DNA of 64,000 nt from Pseudomonas multiresinivorans (GCF_012971725.1 NZ_CP048833.1:5580001-5644000); one strand, 5' to 3'. Counted from the first letter of the stretch, positions 47,419 through 55,526 are shown. Made by a program: numbers and translations. The notes: generated from the letters alone by a model not told the origin.

Positions 47419-47754
47419 GTGGACCTGATCCTCAAGGCAGCCCTCGGCGCCGGCGTTGTGCTGATCCTCGCCGCGCTGTCGAAGACGCGCAATTACTACA
47501 TCGCCGGGCTGGTGCCGCTGTTCCCCACCTTCGCCCTGATCGCCCACTACATCGTCGGCAAGAGCCGTTCGCTGGACGACCTGAAGACCACCATCCTGTT
47601 CGGCATGTGGTCGATCATTCCCTACTTCGTCTATCTGGCCGCGCTCTACCTGATGGTGGATCGCATGCGCCTGGAACTGTCGCTGGCGATGGCCGCACTG
47701 GCCTGGCTGGTAGCGGCTTCGCTACTGGTGTTCGTCTGGGTGCGCCTGCACTGA
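47419..47754 (+). CDS. glpM: GlpM-family inner-membrane protein
   Basis: The 111-residue protein has about four membrane segments and conserved loops KTRNYYIAGLVPLFPTFALI and LKTTILFGMWSIIPYFVYL. It is the GlpM family, first noted next to glpD in P. aeruginosa and linked there to alginate production; the biochemical role is not known. The start is GTG at 47419, with AGAAAGA upstream. Its stop is one base away from the stop of the convergent XRE-PAS gene. Confidence 0.88.
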   Translation: MDLILKAALGAGVVLILAALSKTRNYYIAGLVPLFPTFALIAHYIVGKSRSLDDLKTTILFGMWSIIPYFVYLAALYLMVDRMRLELSLAMAALAWLVAASLLVFVWVRLH

Positions 47755-47755
47755 G

Positions 47756-48841
47756 TCAGGCGCGCATCGCCAACTGAGCTTCCAATTCGCTGATTCGCGC
47801 CTGCAGGCGATCACGCTCGGCGCGTTCGGCGCGGATGTCCTCGAACACGCTGATGAGGTGATCGGGCACCCCGTCCTGGGCGCGACGCTGCAGCGAGGTG
47901 CGCACGCGCACCCAGACATAGTCGCCGTCGCGGCGGCGCAAGCGCTTCTCCACCACGTAGCGATCGAAGTGGCCGGCCAGCAATTGGCGCAGAAGCTCCA
48001 GGTTGGTCGCCAGGTCGTCGGGGTGGGTAATGCCCTGGAAAGTCATGGTGTAGAGCTCTTCGGGGCGATAGCCGAGCAGCTCGCAGAGGCTGCCGTTCAC
48101 CCGCTGCCAGCCACCGTCCAGCCCGATGTAGGCCAGTGCGCCCCAGGTCAGTTCGAAGATCGCCCGGAAACGCTCCTCGCTATTGCGCAGTCGTTCCTCG
48201 GTGGCCATGCGCTCGGTGTTGTCCATGCTGATGCCAACCATCTTCAGTGGTCGGCCGACGGCATCGTTGACCACCGTGGCGCGCGAGGCGATCCAGCGCA
48301 GGCTGCCGTCGGGCTGGAGGATGCGGAAATCGCACTCGCAGCCCTTGCCCTCGGCAGCGGCGCGCTCATACATCGCCTGCACGGTGGCCACGTCCTCCGC
48401 CGGGAGATGGCTCCAGAAGGTCTGGTTGGAGCTGACATGCCAGCCGTAGACCGCCTCGACGTTCGGCGAATAGGTCACTTCATCGCTGATCAGGTTCCAC
48501 TCCCAGGTGACGATCCGCGCGCCCTCCTGGGCCAGCTTCATGCGCGTCTCGCTCTCCATGATCTCGGCGGTGTAGCGGCGGCGCAGGTCGGTCATCGGCA
48601 GCTCGATCGGCTCGGCATCCTGCACGCTGCGCAGGGCTTCCTCGCCGTAGCGCAGCCAGAGCCAATTGACCTTGAGAAAGTCTGCCAGCCGACGCAGGTT
48701 GTCGTAGTCGATCTCGCCGCCCTTGGTCCACTTGTGCACCGCCGTACGCGAAATACCCAGGGCCGAACCCACTGCCTGCAGCGTCAGCTTGTGGTGTTCG
48801 AGCAATTCCTTGAGACGGAAGGCGAAGCTGTTTTCCATCAT
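47756..48841 (-). CDS. XRE-type regulator with two PAS domains
   Basis: The 361-residue protein has a Cro/CI helix-turn-helix (residues about 8-62: LTLQAVGSALGISRTAVHKW), a linker, a first PAS-PAC module (about 95-215, VTWEWNLISDEVTYSPNVEAVYG region), a second PAS-PAC (about 220-345, WQRVNGSLCELLGY) and a short coiled C-terminus. No kinase, GGDEF or EAL output is present, so the output is DNA binding. It probably senses a small ligand or redox state. It is the nearest gene to cntB on the same strand, and its upstream region shares a GTAAACC half-site with cntA and the BCCT gene. The start may be either of two adjacent ATGs. Confidence 0.85.
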   Translation of the reverse strand: MMENSFAFRLKELLEHHKLTLQAVGSALGISRTAVHKWTKGGEIDYDNLRRLADFLKVNWLWLRYGEEALRSVQDAEPIELPMTDLRRRYTAEIMESETRMKLAQEGARIVTWEWNLISDEVTYSPNVEAVYGWHVSSNQTFWSHLPAEDVATVQAMYERAAAEGKGCECDFRILQPDGSLRWIASRATVVNDAVGRPLKMVGISMDNTERMATEERLRNSEERFRAIFELTWGALAYIGLDGGWQRVNGSLCELLGYRPEELYTMTFQGITHPDDLATNLELLRQLLAGHFDRYVVEKRLRRRDGDYVWVRVRTSLQRRAQDGVPDHLISVFEDIRAERAERDRLQARISELEAQLAMRA

Positions 48842-48877
48842 GGGTGGCGCGGTCCCTGGAGGTATTCGAGGGCCGCA

Positions 48878-48896
48878 GTATACACAGCTGTAAACC
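48878..48896 (-). promoter_or_regulatory. GTAAACC-type site upstream of the XRE-PAS gene
   Basis: GTATACACAGCTGTAAACC is an imperfect palindrome whose right end is the same GTAAACC (GGTTTAC on the other strand) seen upstream of cntA and the BCCT gene. It is 37 bases before the start codon, a place where autoregulation would act. Confidence 0.45.
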
Positions 48897-48932
48897 GGTG
48901 GATGACAGACGCATCAGATGCCGACGGCTGAT

Positions 48933-49024
48933 CGTGGGAGCGGACCCCGTCCGCGATTGGCTGGCCGCGCTCCGGGGCTGCCCGGAGCCGCGGGGAAACG
49001 ATCGCGGACAAAGTCCGCTCCTAC
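48933..49024. repeat. REP-like repeat, GTGGGAGCGGAC family, copy 1
   Basis: Inverted arms ATCGTGGGAGCGGAC and ATCGCGGACAAAGTCCGCTC flank about 60 bases. This family differs from the TGTAGGAGCGAGC family. The only other copy in the window is at 55438-55519. Confidence 0.8.
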
Positions 49025-49042
49025 GCTCGCCGGATATTCGGG

Positions 49043-50002
49043 TTACAGATCGATCACCAGCCGCTCCCCGCGAGCGCGGGAGACGCAGAGCATCAGGGTC
49101 TGTTGCGAGGCTTTCTCCTCGTCGGACAGGTACTGGTCGAAATGCTCCACCTCGCCTTCGAGGATGCGCGTCTCGCAGGTTCCACAGACACCCTCGCGGC
49201 ACAGGCAGTCCACCTGGGCGGCCTTCACGTTCTCGATGGCCTGGATGATGGTCATGCCCTCCTCCACCCGCAGTTCGCGGCCGGAGCGGCCCAGTACCAG
49301 GGTGAAGGCGCCGCCGCTGGCGGGAGCGGCCGCAAACTGTTCGAAGTGCACGCGCGCCTCTGCGATTCCGGCTTTCTTCGCGCCGTCGATGACTGCATCG
49401 ATCAGCGGCTTGGGCCCGCAGACATAGACGTGGTCGTTCGCCGCCAGGGAGGCGAACAAAGCGGCCAGGTCGAGACGGCGATTCTCGCTGTCCACATAGA
49501 AACGCACATTCCCGGCATGCGGACCGTCTGCCAACTCGCCCTGGAAGGCGCCGTGCTCCGGGCTGCGGAAGGCGTAATGCAACTCGTACGGGACAGTGCC
49601 GCCTTCCAGCTCATGCAACTGGGAAAGGAATGGCGTGATGCCGATGCCACCGGCGATCAACACGTGGCGCCCGGCCTTGGAATCGAGGGCGAAAAGGTTG
49701 TTCGGGGTAGAGATCGTCAACTGGGTACCGACTTCGACCTGCTGGTGCATGAAGGCCGATCCGCCCTTGGACTGCTCTTCCAGTCGAACGCCGATCTGGT
49801 AGTGACTGAGGTCGCGCGGATCGCTCATCAGCGAATAGGCGTTGCTCAGGCCGTCGGCCATTTTCACGATCACGTGGCTGCCGCCGCTGAAGGCCGGCAT
49901 TGGCTGGCCGTCGGCTCGCGCCAGGGTGAAGCGCTTGATCTGCGGGGTTGCCTGCTCCACGGCAGTCACGCGCACGCTGAACATCTCGTAGGTATTGGCC
50001 AT
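49043..50002 (-). CDS. cntB: Carnitine monooxygenase reductase component
   Basis: This supplies electrons from NADH to CntA. The 319-residue protein is of the phthalate-dioxygenase-reductase order: FMN domain (SNAYSL near 53), NAD domain (GGIGITPF at 118-125; CGPKPLI at 195-201), and a C-terminal plant-type [2Fe-2S] domain with Cys268, Cys273, Cys276 and Cys306. It follows cntA by 186 bases on the same strand, with a strong hairpin in the gap. Without CntA next door it could be taken for a vanillate or glycine-betaine reductase; the pairing decides the call. Confidence 0.87.
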   Translation of the reverse strand: MANTYEMFSVRVTAVEQATPQIKRFTLARADGQPMPAFSGGSHVIVKMADGLSNAYSLMSDPRDLSHYQIGVRLEEQSKGGSAFMHQQVEVGTQLTISTPNNLFALDSKAGRHVLIAGGIGITPFLSQLHELEGGTVPYELHYAFRSPEHGAFQGELADGPHAGNVRFYVDSENRRLDLAALFASLAANDHVYVCGPKPLIDAVIDGAKKAGIAEARVHFEQFAAAPASGGAFTLVLGRSGRELRVEEGMTIIQAIENVKAAQVDCLCREGVCGTCETRILEGEVEHFDQYLSDEEKASQQTLMLCVSRARGERLVIDL

Positions 50003-50092
50003 GGTTCACCTCAACTGACCGGATGGCCGCGCCACCCGACTCTCTTCCGGCTCCCCGAGCGGCGGTGGAAGAGAGCTGTTTTCTAGGGAATG

Positions 50093-50115
50093 CCGCCCCG
50101 CTGTCTGCGGGGCGG
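50093..50115 (-). terminator. Hairpin in the cntA-cntB gap
   Basis: A perfect 9-bp GC stem (CCGCCCCGC / GCGGGGCGG, loop of 5) with no T-tract, between two genes that should be expressed together. It may be an mRNA-stabilising element or a partial terminator that lowers reductase relative to oxygenase. Confidence 0.55.
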
Positions 50116-50188
50116 ATGCCCTGCGCCGACTTCGTCGATGCAGGGCCTCACGCAAGTGCTGTTCGCCACCCGCTGGCGGCGAGCCGGA

Positions 50189-51310
50189 TCAGTCCAGGTG
50201 CGACACGGCGATCAGGTTGTGGAAGTGGGCAATGCCGTGCTCGCTGATACCGGTGCGCTGCTTGTCCACCATGATCCGGCCCTGGCCGCGGTAGCCGCGG
50301 GACTTCAGACCCTTCTGCACGCTTTCCACCAGGCGCAGGTCTTCCGGGCGGAACACTTCGCGGTACCAGTCGATGAGCTTCTGCTGCTCCTCGGTGATGT
50401 CCTTGTTGAGGAAGTAGATGTCGTAGTGCTGCAGCGTGGTTTCGGCGTCGACCGGGAACTCGTAGATCACGGTCATGAAGTTGGCGCCCGGCGGCACGTT
50501 GAACATGGTGCACGGCCAGGCCCAGAAGCCGGAGAAGGACGGATCGCTCACCGACTCGTCGACCTTGAACGACTGCTCCGAGGACTTGGCGATGCCGTAC
50601 TGCAGGGTCCAGTTGCCGTGCAGGGTGTGACCGTACTGGCCGACGTCCACGGAGTCGGCAAAGCTCGGGTGCGCCGGGCCGCAGTGGTAGCACTCCATGT
50701 AGTTGTCGACGATGGATTTCCAGTTCGCCGGGGTTGCGCTGACGAAACGAGCGGCCAGGTGCAGGTCATCGATCACCGCGCAGGCGCCGCGCATCTTGGC
50801 TTCCAGGCCGGGCAGCTGCTCTTCCACGCTGCCGGCATCGGCGCCCATGTTGATGAAGATGAAACCGGCGTACTCCTCTACGCGCAGCTGCACCAGGCTG
50901 TAATCGCCCTTGTCGAAGGCCTCGACCTGGTCGCAGTTGCGAACGTGGGTCAGTTCGCCGTCGAGCTTGAAGGTCCAGGCGTGGTAGGGGCAGGCAATGA
51001 CGTTCTTGGCGATGCCGCCGGTGCCTTCGAGCAGTTGGTGACCACGGTGCGGGCAGACGTTGTAGAAGGCGCGCAGCACGTCGTCGCGGCCGCGCACGAC
51101 GATGATGCTCTCGCCGATCACCTCGCGGACGATGTAGGCATTCTTCTCGGCCACTTCACTGCGATGGCCCAGGCAGATCCAGCTGTGGGCGAAGATCTTT
51201 TCCTTCTCGTGCTCGAATACGGCATCGCTGGTGTAGAAGTTTGCCGGAATGGTGTAGGCGCGCTCGTGGTCGCTGCAGAAGTCGGCGGGCAGGCGTTCGA
51301 AGTCGGTCAT
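50189..51310 (-). CDS. cntA: Carnitine monooxygenase oxygenase component (Rieske type)
   Basis: It splits L-carnitine into trimethylamine and malic semialdehyde. The 373-residue protein has the Rieske ligands Cys86, His88, Cys107 and His110 (CPHRGH; CPYHAW) and the mononuclear iron ligands His209, His214 and Asp324. Residue Glu206 replaces the bridging Asp of most Rieske oxygenases, a diagnostic feature of CntA/YeaW. Long segments match my memory of Acinetobacter CntA (WICLGH, DNYMECYHCGPAHP, GISEHGIA). The start MTDFERLPADF is chosen over one 15 codons upstream; GGAG precedes it. A BCCT carrier gene lies upstream and the reductase downstream. Confidence 0.9.
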   Translation of the reverse strand: MTDFERLPADFCSDHERAYTIPANFYTSDAVFEHEKEKIFAHSWICLGHRSEVAEKNAYIVREVIGESIIVVRGRDDVLRAFYNVCPHRGHQLLEGTGGIAKNVIACPYHAWTFKLDGELTHVRNCDQVEAFDKGDYSLVQLRVEEYAGFIFINMGADAGSVEEQLPGLEAKMRGACAVIDDLHLAARFVSATPANWKSIVDNYMECYHCGPAHPSFADSVDVGQYGHTLHGNWTLQYGIAKSSEQSFKVDESVSDPSFSGFWAWPCTMFNVPPGANFMTVIYEFPVDAETTLQHYDIYFLNKDITEEQQKLIDWYREVFRPEDLRLVESVQKGLKSRGYRGQGRIMVDKQRTGISEHGIAHFHNLIAVSHLD

Positions 51311-51364
51311 CGGATATCTCCAGGCTTTCATCGACTCGCGCAGGGCGCGGTCCATTTGATTTTC

Positions 51365-51391
51365 GGTTTACTGCAACCCGATGGTTAACAG
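51365..51391 (-). promoter_or_regulatory. Putative operator upstream of cntA
   Basis: GGTTTAC-N10-TGGTTAACAG, read on the plus strand, is present with identical fixed bases and identical spacing upstream of the BCCT gene at 53181-53207. It sits 55 bases before the cntA start codon. It is inferred to be a shared regulator site. Confidence 0.65.
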
Positions 51392-51440
51392 CGCAGGCAA
51401 AAAAAAGCCTGCGGGTGGCATCGCCCGGGCTGGCGACGCC
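51392..51440 (-). terminator. Possible terminator of the BCCT gene
   Basis: Past the BCCT stop, a 9-bp stem with one wobble at 51417-51440 is followed, after about 10 bases, by a T8 tract on the minus strand. The T8 itself lies in the loop of a second stem (CGCAGGC / GCCTGCG). Confidence 0.5.
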
Positions 51441-51450
51441 ACGCAGGAAA

Positions 51451-53082
51451 TCACTGGGCCAGGGCCACTTCCCGTAGGGGTTTGGCGACGATCGGGGGCT
51501 CAACTACGGCCTCGCCTGCCAGCGCCATCGCTGCGGCTTCCTCTTCGATGCGGTAGGCCGGCATCGAGCCATAGTCCGCCAGCATCCACTTGAAGAAGCC
51601 ATAGACCTTGACCAGCAGGATCAGGGTGAACGGAATCGCGGTGAGCACAACGGCGGTCTTCATCGTCGACAGCGAGGCCTTGGCGAACAGCATGGCCAGC
51701 GGCACCAGGGTCAGGGTGATGGCCCAGAACAGGCGGTGGGTCGGCGTCGGATCATCGCCTTCCTGCAGGTTGCGAGTGCTGGTGGCGGCCACGGCGTAGG
51801 CTGCCGCATCCATGTGCGAGGCGCAGAACACGGCCATGATGAACAGGTACACGGCGAGGAACAGCTTGCCCCACGGCAGCGCCAGCAGCAGCGCCTCTAC
51901 GGCGCTTTCACCACCCTGCTCGGTGAGAATCTTCGGCACGTCTACGGCACCGGTGATGAACTGGTGCATGCTGTAACTTTCCAGCGCACCGAAGAAGAAC
52001 CAGCAACCGAAGCTGCCGCCCAGCAGCAGGGCGAAGACCACTTCGCGCATCTGCCGGCCACGCGATACGCGGGTCACGAACATGGCCACGCCCGGTGCGT
52101 AGGACACCCACCAGAGCCAGTAGAACACCGTCCAGTTACGGGTGAAGGCGCCATCGCCGGCCGGGTCGGTGAACAGGCTCATGTGCACGTAGTTCTGGAT
52201 CATCAGGCCGATGCCGTTGGCGGTGTTGTTGATGGTGAACTGGGTCGGGCCGACCAGCAGCACCACCGCGGCGAACACCAGCGCGCCGTAGCAGACGATC
52301 TTGCTCAGTTTCTGCAGGCCACCATCGATGCCGATGTAGGAGCTCAGGGAGAACAGCACGGCGATCACACCGATCACCAACACCTGCACGGTGAAGGTAT
52401 CCGGCGTGCCCACCAGCCCGGACAGGCCACGGGTCAGGGTCGAGGCGGTGAGCGCCAGGGACACGGTGAGCGCGCCCATCATGGTCAGCAGGAAGATCAG
52501 GTCCACCAGGCGCCCCACCGGCCCGGTGGCCTTGAAGCCGGTGACGGCCTCGACGATGGAAGCCAGGTTCAGGCCGCTCTTCTTGCGCACGTGAAAGTGG
52601 TAGGCCATGGCCAGCGAGGCCAGGGCGTAGATCGACCAGGCACTGATGCCCCAGTGGAAGAAGGAGTAGCCGACGCTGTACTCCAGTGCCTCGCGGGACT
52701 GCGGAACGATGTTCAGGCCCGGCGTCTGGTAGTAGTACGCCCACTCCATCACGCCCCAGTAGAGAGTGGAGGACCCCATGCCGGCGCAGATGAACATGAA
52801 GACCCAGGTAGCCGTGGAGTATTCCGGTTTGCCGCTACCGAAGCGGATGTGGCCGTACTTGCTGCAGGCGATGTAGAGCACGGCCAGGGAGCTGCCGAAG
52901 ATCAGCAGTTGCACGGCGGTGCCGAAGGTACGGGTGGCAATTTCGAACAGTTGGTTCGCGGCTTGCTCGGCCTGGGCCGGAAACGCAGCGAGCCCGATCA
53001 CGGTCAGGAGCACCGCGACCAGGCTCATGGATATCAGGAATACATCGACCTTCTGGGTCTTGCGGGGCATCAAGGGGGACAT
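51451..53082 (-). CDS. BCCT-family betaine/carnitine transporter
   Basis: This is a 543-residue secondary transporter for quaternary ammonium compounds. About 12 membrane segments are visible; the conserved substrate region includes WGVMEWAYYY and FYWLWWVSYAPGVAMFV, the BCCT signature that holds the tryptophan box. Position next to cntA suggests carnitine (or butyrobetaine/betaine) uptake. The start at 53082 has AGGAG six to seven bases upstream; a 13-codon longer frame is less likely. A pair of putative operator motifs lies about 90-125 bases before the start. Confidence 0.9.
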   Translation of the reverse strand: MSPLMPRKTQKVDVFLISMSLVAVLLTVIGLAAFPAQAEQAANQLFEIATRTFGTAVQLLIFGSSLAVLYIACSKYGHIRFGSGKPEYSTATWVFMFICAGMGSSTLYWGVMEWAYYYQTPGLNIVPQSREALEYSVGYSFFHWGISAWSIYALASLAMAYHFHVRKKSGLNLASIVEAVTGFKATGPVGRLVDLIFLLTMMGALTVSLALTASTLTRGLSGLVGTPDTFTVQVLVIGVIAVLFSLSSYIGIDGGLQKLSKIVCYGALVFAAVVLLVGPTQFTINNTANGIGLMIQNYVHMSLFTDPAGDGAFTRNWTVFYWLWWVSYAPGVAMFVTRVSRGRQMREVVFALLLGGSFGCWFFFGALESYSMHQFITGAVDVPKILTEQGGESAVEALLLALPWGKLFLAVYLFIMAVFCASHMDAAAYAVAATSTRNLQEGDDPTPTHRLFWAITLTLVPLAMLFAKASLSTMKTAVVLTAIPFTLILLVKVYGFFKWMLADYGSMPAYRIEEEAAAMALAGEAVVEPPIVAKPLREVALAQ

Positions 53083-53170
53083 CAGGCGTCTCCTGGGACG
53101 TTTTTTGTTGTTGTTTCGCATCCGCCGCAGGCCGCGGATGGAGCAAGGTCAAAACCGGCACCTTGCCCAA

Positions 53171-53207
53171 GTAAACTATTGGTTTACAAATATCCTTTGG
53201 TTAACAG
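53171..53207 (-). promoter_or_regulatory. Putative operator upstream of the BCCT gene
   Basis: GTAAAC-N5-GTTTAC (53171-53187) overlaps GGTTTAC-N10-TGGTTAACAG (53181-53207). The second element has the same fixed bases and spacing as at 51365-51391 before cntA. Confidence 0.65.
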
Positions 53208-53324
53208 TGTGCGGTGAATCGCCGCATAGCGCAAGAGCAGGTGATCGCCTCGAAGCGCCCATCGAAAAGGCGGCGAGCCGCCATGGCACGGGCCTTTCCA
53301 TGGGTTTCGCTGAGGTTGTAGGAA

Positions 53325-54410
53325 CTATCCCGCCACGATCTCGGCAATTGCCTGCCCGACAGCCTGGGTCGAAAGTTGCCCGCCCATATCCCGTGTCACT
53401 GTGCCGTCGGCGATCACGCGCTCGATGGCTTGGAGGATGTCGTCGTGGGCCGCGCGGTAGCGCGCATCGCCCTGGCCGACGAAGTCCAGCATCAGCGCAC
53501 CGGACCAGATCATGGCGATGGGGTTGGCGATGTTCTGGCCGAAGATGTCCGGCGCCGAACCGTGTACGGGCTCGAACAGCGAGGGAAATCTGCGCTCGGG
53601 GTTGAGGTTGGCCGAGGGTGCGATGCCGATGGTGCCGGCACAGGCCGGGCCGAGGTCGGAGAGGATGTCGCCGAACAGGTTGGAGGCCACTACCACGTCG
53701 AAGCGCTCGGGCTGCAGGACAAAACGGGCGCAGAGGATATCGATGTGCTGCTTGTCCCAGGTGATGTCCGGATAGCCGGCGGCCATCGCCGCGGTGCGCT
53801 CGTCCCAGTAGGGCATGCTCACCGCCATGCCGTTGGACTTGGTGGCCGAGGTCAGGCGCTTGCGTTCGCGGGTCTGCGCCAGGTCGAAGGCGTATTTCAG
53901 GATGCGGTCGACGCCGCGACGGGTGAACACCGATTCCTGCAGCACGAACTCGTTCTCGGTGCCTTCGAACATGCGCCCGCCCAGGGACGAATACTCACCC
54001 TCGGTGTTCTCGCGGATCACCACGAAGTCGATGTCGCCGGGCTTCTTCCCGGCCAGCGGGCAAGGCACGCCGGGGAACAGGCGCACCGGGCGGATGTTCA
54101 CGTACTGGTCGAAGTCGCGGCGGAATTTCAGCAGCGAGCCCCACAGGGAAATGTGGTCCGGCACCTTGTCCGGCCAGCCGACGGCGCCGAAGAACAGCGC
54201 GTCGAAATCCTTCAGCTGTTCGAACCAGTCGTCCGGCATCATCCTGCCGTGCTCCAGGTAGTAGTCGCAGCTGGCCCACTCGAAGTGTTCGAATTCCAGC
54301 GCCAGGCCGTATTTCCGCGCGGCCGCCTGGACGACTCGCAGGCCCTCGGGAAGGACTTCCTGGCCGATGCCGTCTCCGGGGATCGCGGCGATTCTGAATG
54401 GCTTGCTCAT
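53325..54410 (-). CDS. dmlA: D-malate/tartrate dehydrogenase (decarboxylating)
   Basis: This NAD-dependent beta-hydroxyacid oxidative decarboxylase is of the isopropylmalate/isocitrate dehydrogenase family. The 361-residue protein has AAIPGDGIGQEV at the N-terminus, VIRENTEGEYSSLGG (the TtuC/DmlA form rather than LeuB), and the metal site DVVVASNLFGDILSD with EPVHGSAPDI. In this locus it would convert D-malate, the oxidised product of malic semialdehyde, to pyruvate and CO2. The start MSKPFRIAAI is chosen. It is divergent from the LysR gene, as dmlA is from dmlR in E. coli. Confidence 0.85.
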   Translation of the reverse strand: MSKPFRIAAIPGDGIGQEVLPEGLRVVQAAARKYGLALEFEHFEWASCDYYLEHGRMMPDDWFEQLKDFDALFFGAVGWPDKVPDHISLWGSLLKFRRDFDQYVNIRPVRLFPGVPCPLAGKKPGDIDFVVIRENTEGEYSSLGGRMFEGTENEFVLQESVFTRRGVDRILKYAFDLAQTRERKRLTSATKSNGMAVSMPYWDERTAAMAAGYPDITWDKQHIDILCARFVLQPERFDVVVASNLFGDILSDLGPACAGTIGIAPSANLNPERRFPSLFEPVHGSAPDIFGQNIANPIAMIWSGALMLDFVGQGDARYRAAHDDILQAIERVIADGTVTRDMGGQLSTQAVGQAIAEIVAG

Positions 54411-54477
54411 GGGGCACCCTCGCTGGTGTGAAGTGGAAAGCAGTGCTGGCCATGCTATAAGCAGCAAAATCAAACAT

Positions 54478-54497
54478 AATCAGCGAGACCGTTGATT
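54478..54497. promoter_or_regulatory. LysR-type inverted repeat between dmlA and the regulator gene
   Basis: AATCA-N10-TGATT lies in the 102-base divergent intergenic region, 16 bases before the LysR start. A dyad with about this spacing is usual for LysR binding sites. Confidence 0.5.
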
Positions 54498-54512
54498 CTT
54501 TAAGCACGAACC

Positions 54513-55427
54513 GTGAATAAACTTCCCAATCTTGACGACCTCCGCGTCTTCATCCAGGTGGTTCGGCGCTCCAGCTTCGCTGCCGCCGCCAGCGAACTGG
54601 GCATGTCCGCCGCCTTCGTCAGCAAGCGAATCCGCTTGCTCGAAGATGACCTCGGCGTGCGCCTGCTGCACCGCACCACGCGGCGGGTCTCGGTGAGCGA
54701 AGACGGTGAGCGCATCTATCAATGGGCGCTGCGCATCCTCGATGCCGTGCAGCGCATGGGCGATGACGTCAGCGCCCTGCACCGCGAGCCCAGCGGCCTG
54801 CTGCGTATCGCCAGCAGCCTCGGGCTGGGCCGGCGCTTCGTCGCCCCGGCCTTGTCGGAACTCGCCACGCGGCACCCGCAGCTGGATATCCGGCTGGATG
54901 TACAGGACCGCCTGGTGGACCTGATAGGCGAAGGTTTCGATCTGGACGTGCGGGTGGGCAACGACATCGACCCCAACCTCATCGCCCGCCCATTGGCCAG
55001 GAACCGTCGGGTTCTCTGTGCCGCACCCAGCTACCTGGAGCGCAGCGGAACGCCGCGCACGCTCGCGGAACTGGCCGGGCACGATTGCCTGGTGATCAAG
55101 GAGCGCGACCATCCCTTCGGCGTCTGGCACCTGCAGGGACCGGAAGGCGAGGAAAGCGTGAAGGTTACCGGGCCACTGTCGTCCAACCACGGCGAGGTGG
55201 TGCACCAGTGGTGCATTGATGGGCGCGGCATCCTGCTGCGCTCCTGGTGGGACGTGCACGACAGCCTGGAGGATGGCCGCCTGGTGCAGGTGCTGCCTGA
55301 ATACCAGCAGCCGGCGGACATCTGGGCCGTCTATGCCGCCCCACTGGCCAGCTCGGCCAAGGTGCGGGTGGCGGTGGAGTTCCTGCGGCAGTATTTCGCC
55401 GAGCGCTACAGCTTGCCCGCCCCCTGA
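54513..55427 (+). CDS. LysR-family regulator, divergent from dmlA
   Basis: The 304-residue protein starts with GTG. The winged helix-turn-helix is at about residues 7-65 (LRVFIQVVRRSSFAAAASEL ... RLLHRTTRRVSVSEDGE). The effector-binding half has FDLDVRVGNDIDPNLIARPLA and GRGILLRSWWDV, the subgroup containing TtuA and DmlR. It probably activates the D-malate dehydrogenase gene in response to malate or tartrate. It marks one end of the carnitine cluster and is followed by the second GTGGGAGCGG repeat. Confidence 0.87.
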   Translation: MNKLPNLDDLRVFIQVVRRSSFAAAASELGMSAAFVSKRIRLLEDDLGVRLLHRTTRRVSVSEDGERIYQWALRILDAVQRMGDDVSALHREPSGLLRIASSLGLGRRFVAPALSELATRHPQLDIRLDVQDRLVDLIGEGFDLDVRVGNDIDPNLIARPLARNRRVLCAAPSYLERSGTPRTLAELAGHDCLVIKERDHPFGVWHLQGPEGEESVKVTGPLSSNHGEVVHQWCIDGRGILLRSWWDVHDSLEDGRLVQVLPEYQQPADIWAVYAAPLASSAKVRVAVEFLRQYFAERYSLPAP

Positions 55428-55437
55428 AACTCACAGC

Positions 55438-55519
55438 GTGGGAGCGGTTTCCGGCCGCGATGTGCAACCGGCCGGCTCAGCGTGGTCGGAAATCGATCGC
55501 GGACAAAGTCCGCTCCCAC
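55438..55519. repeat. REP-like repeat, GTGGGAGCGGAC family, copy 2
   Basis: The left arm is GCGTGGGAGCGGTTTCCGG. The right arm ATCGCGGACAAAGTCCGCTC is identical to that of the copy at 48933-49024. It lies between the LysR gene and the convergent hydrolase gene. Confidence 0.8.
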
Positions 55520-55526
55520 GAAAGCC

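Noticed and set aside
50189..51310. Glycine-betaine demethylase (GbcA) for the Rieske oxygenase
   Set aside because: Length, the bridging Glu206 and several long shared segments fit CntA/YeaW better, and the neighbouring dehydrogenase fits malate formation.
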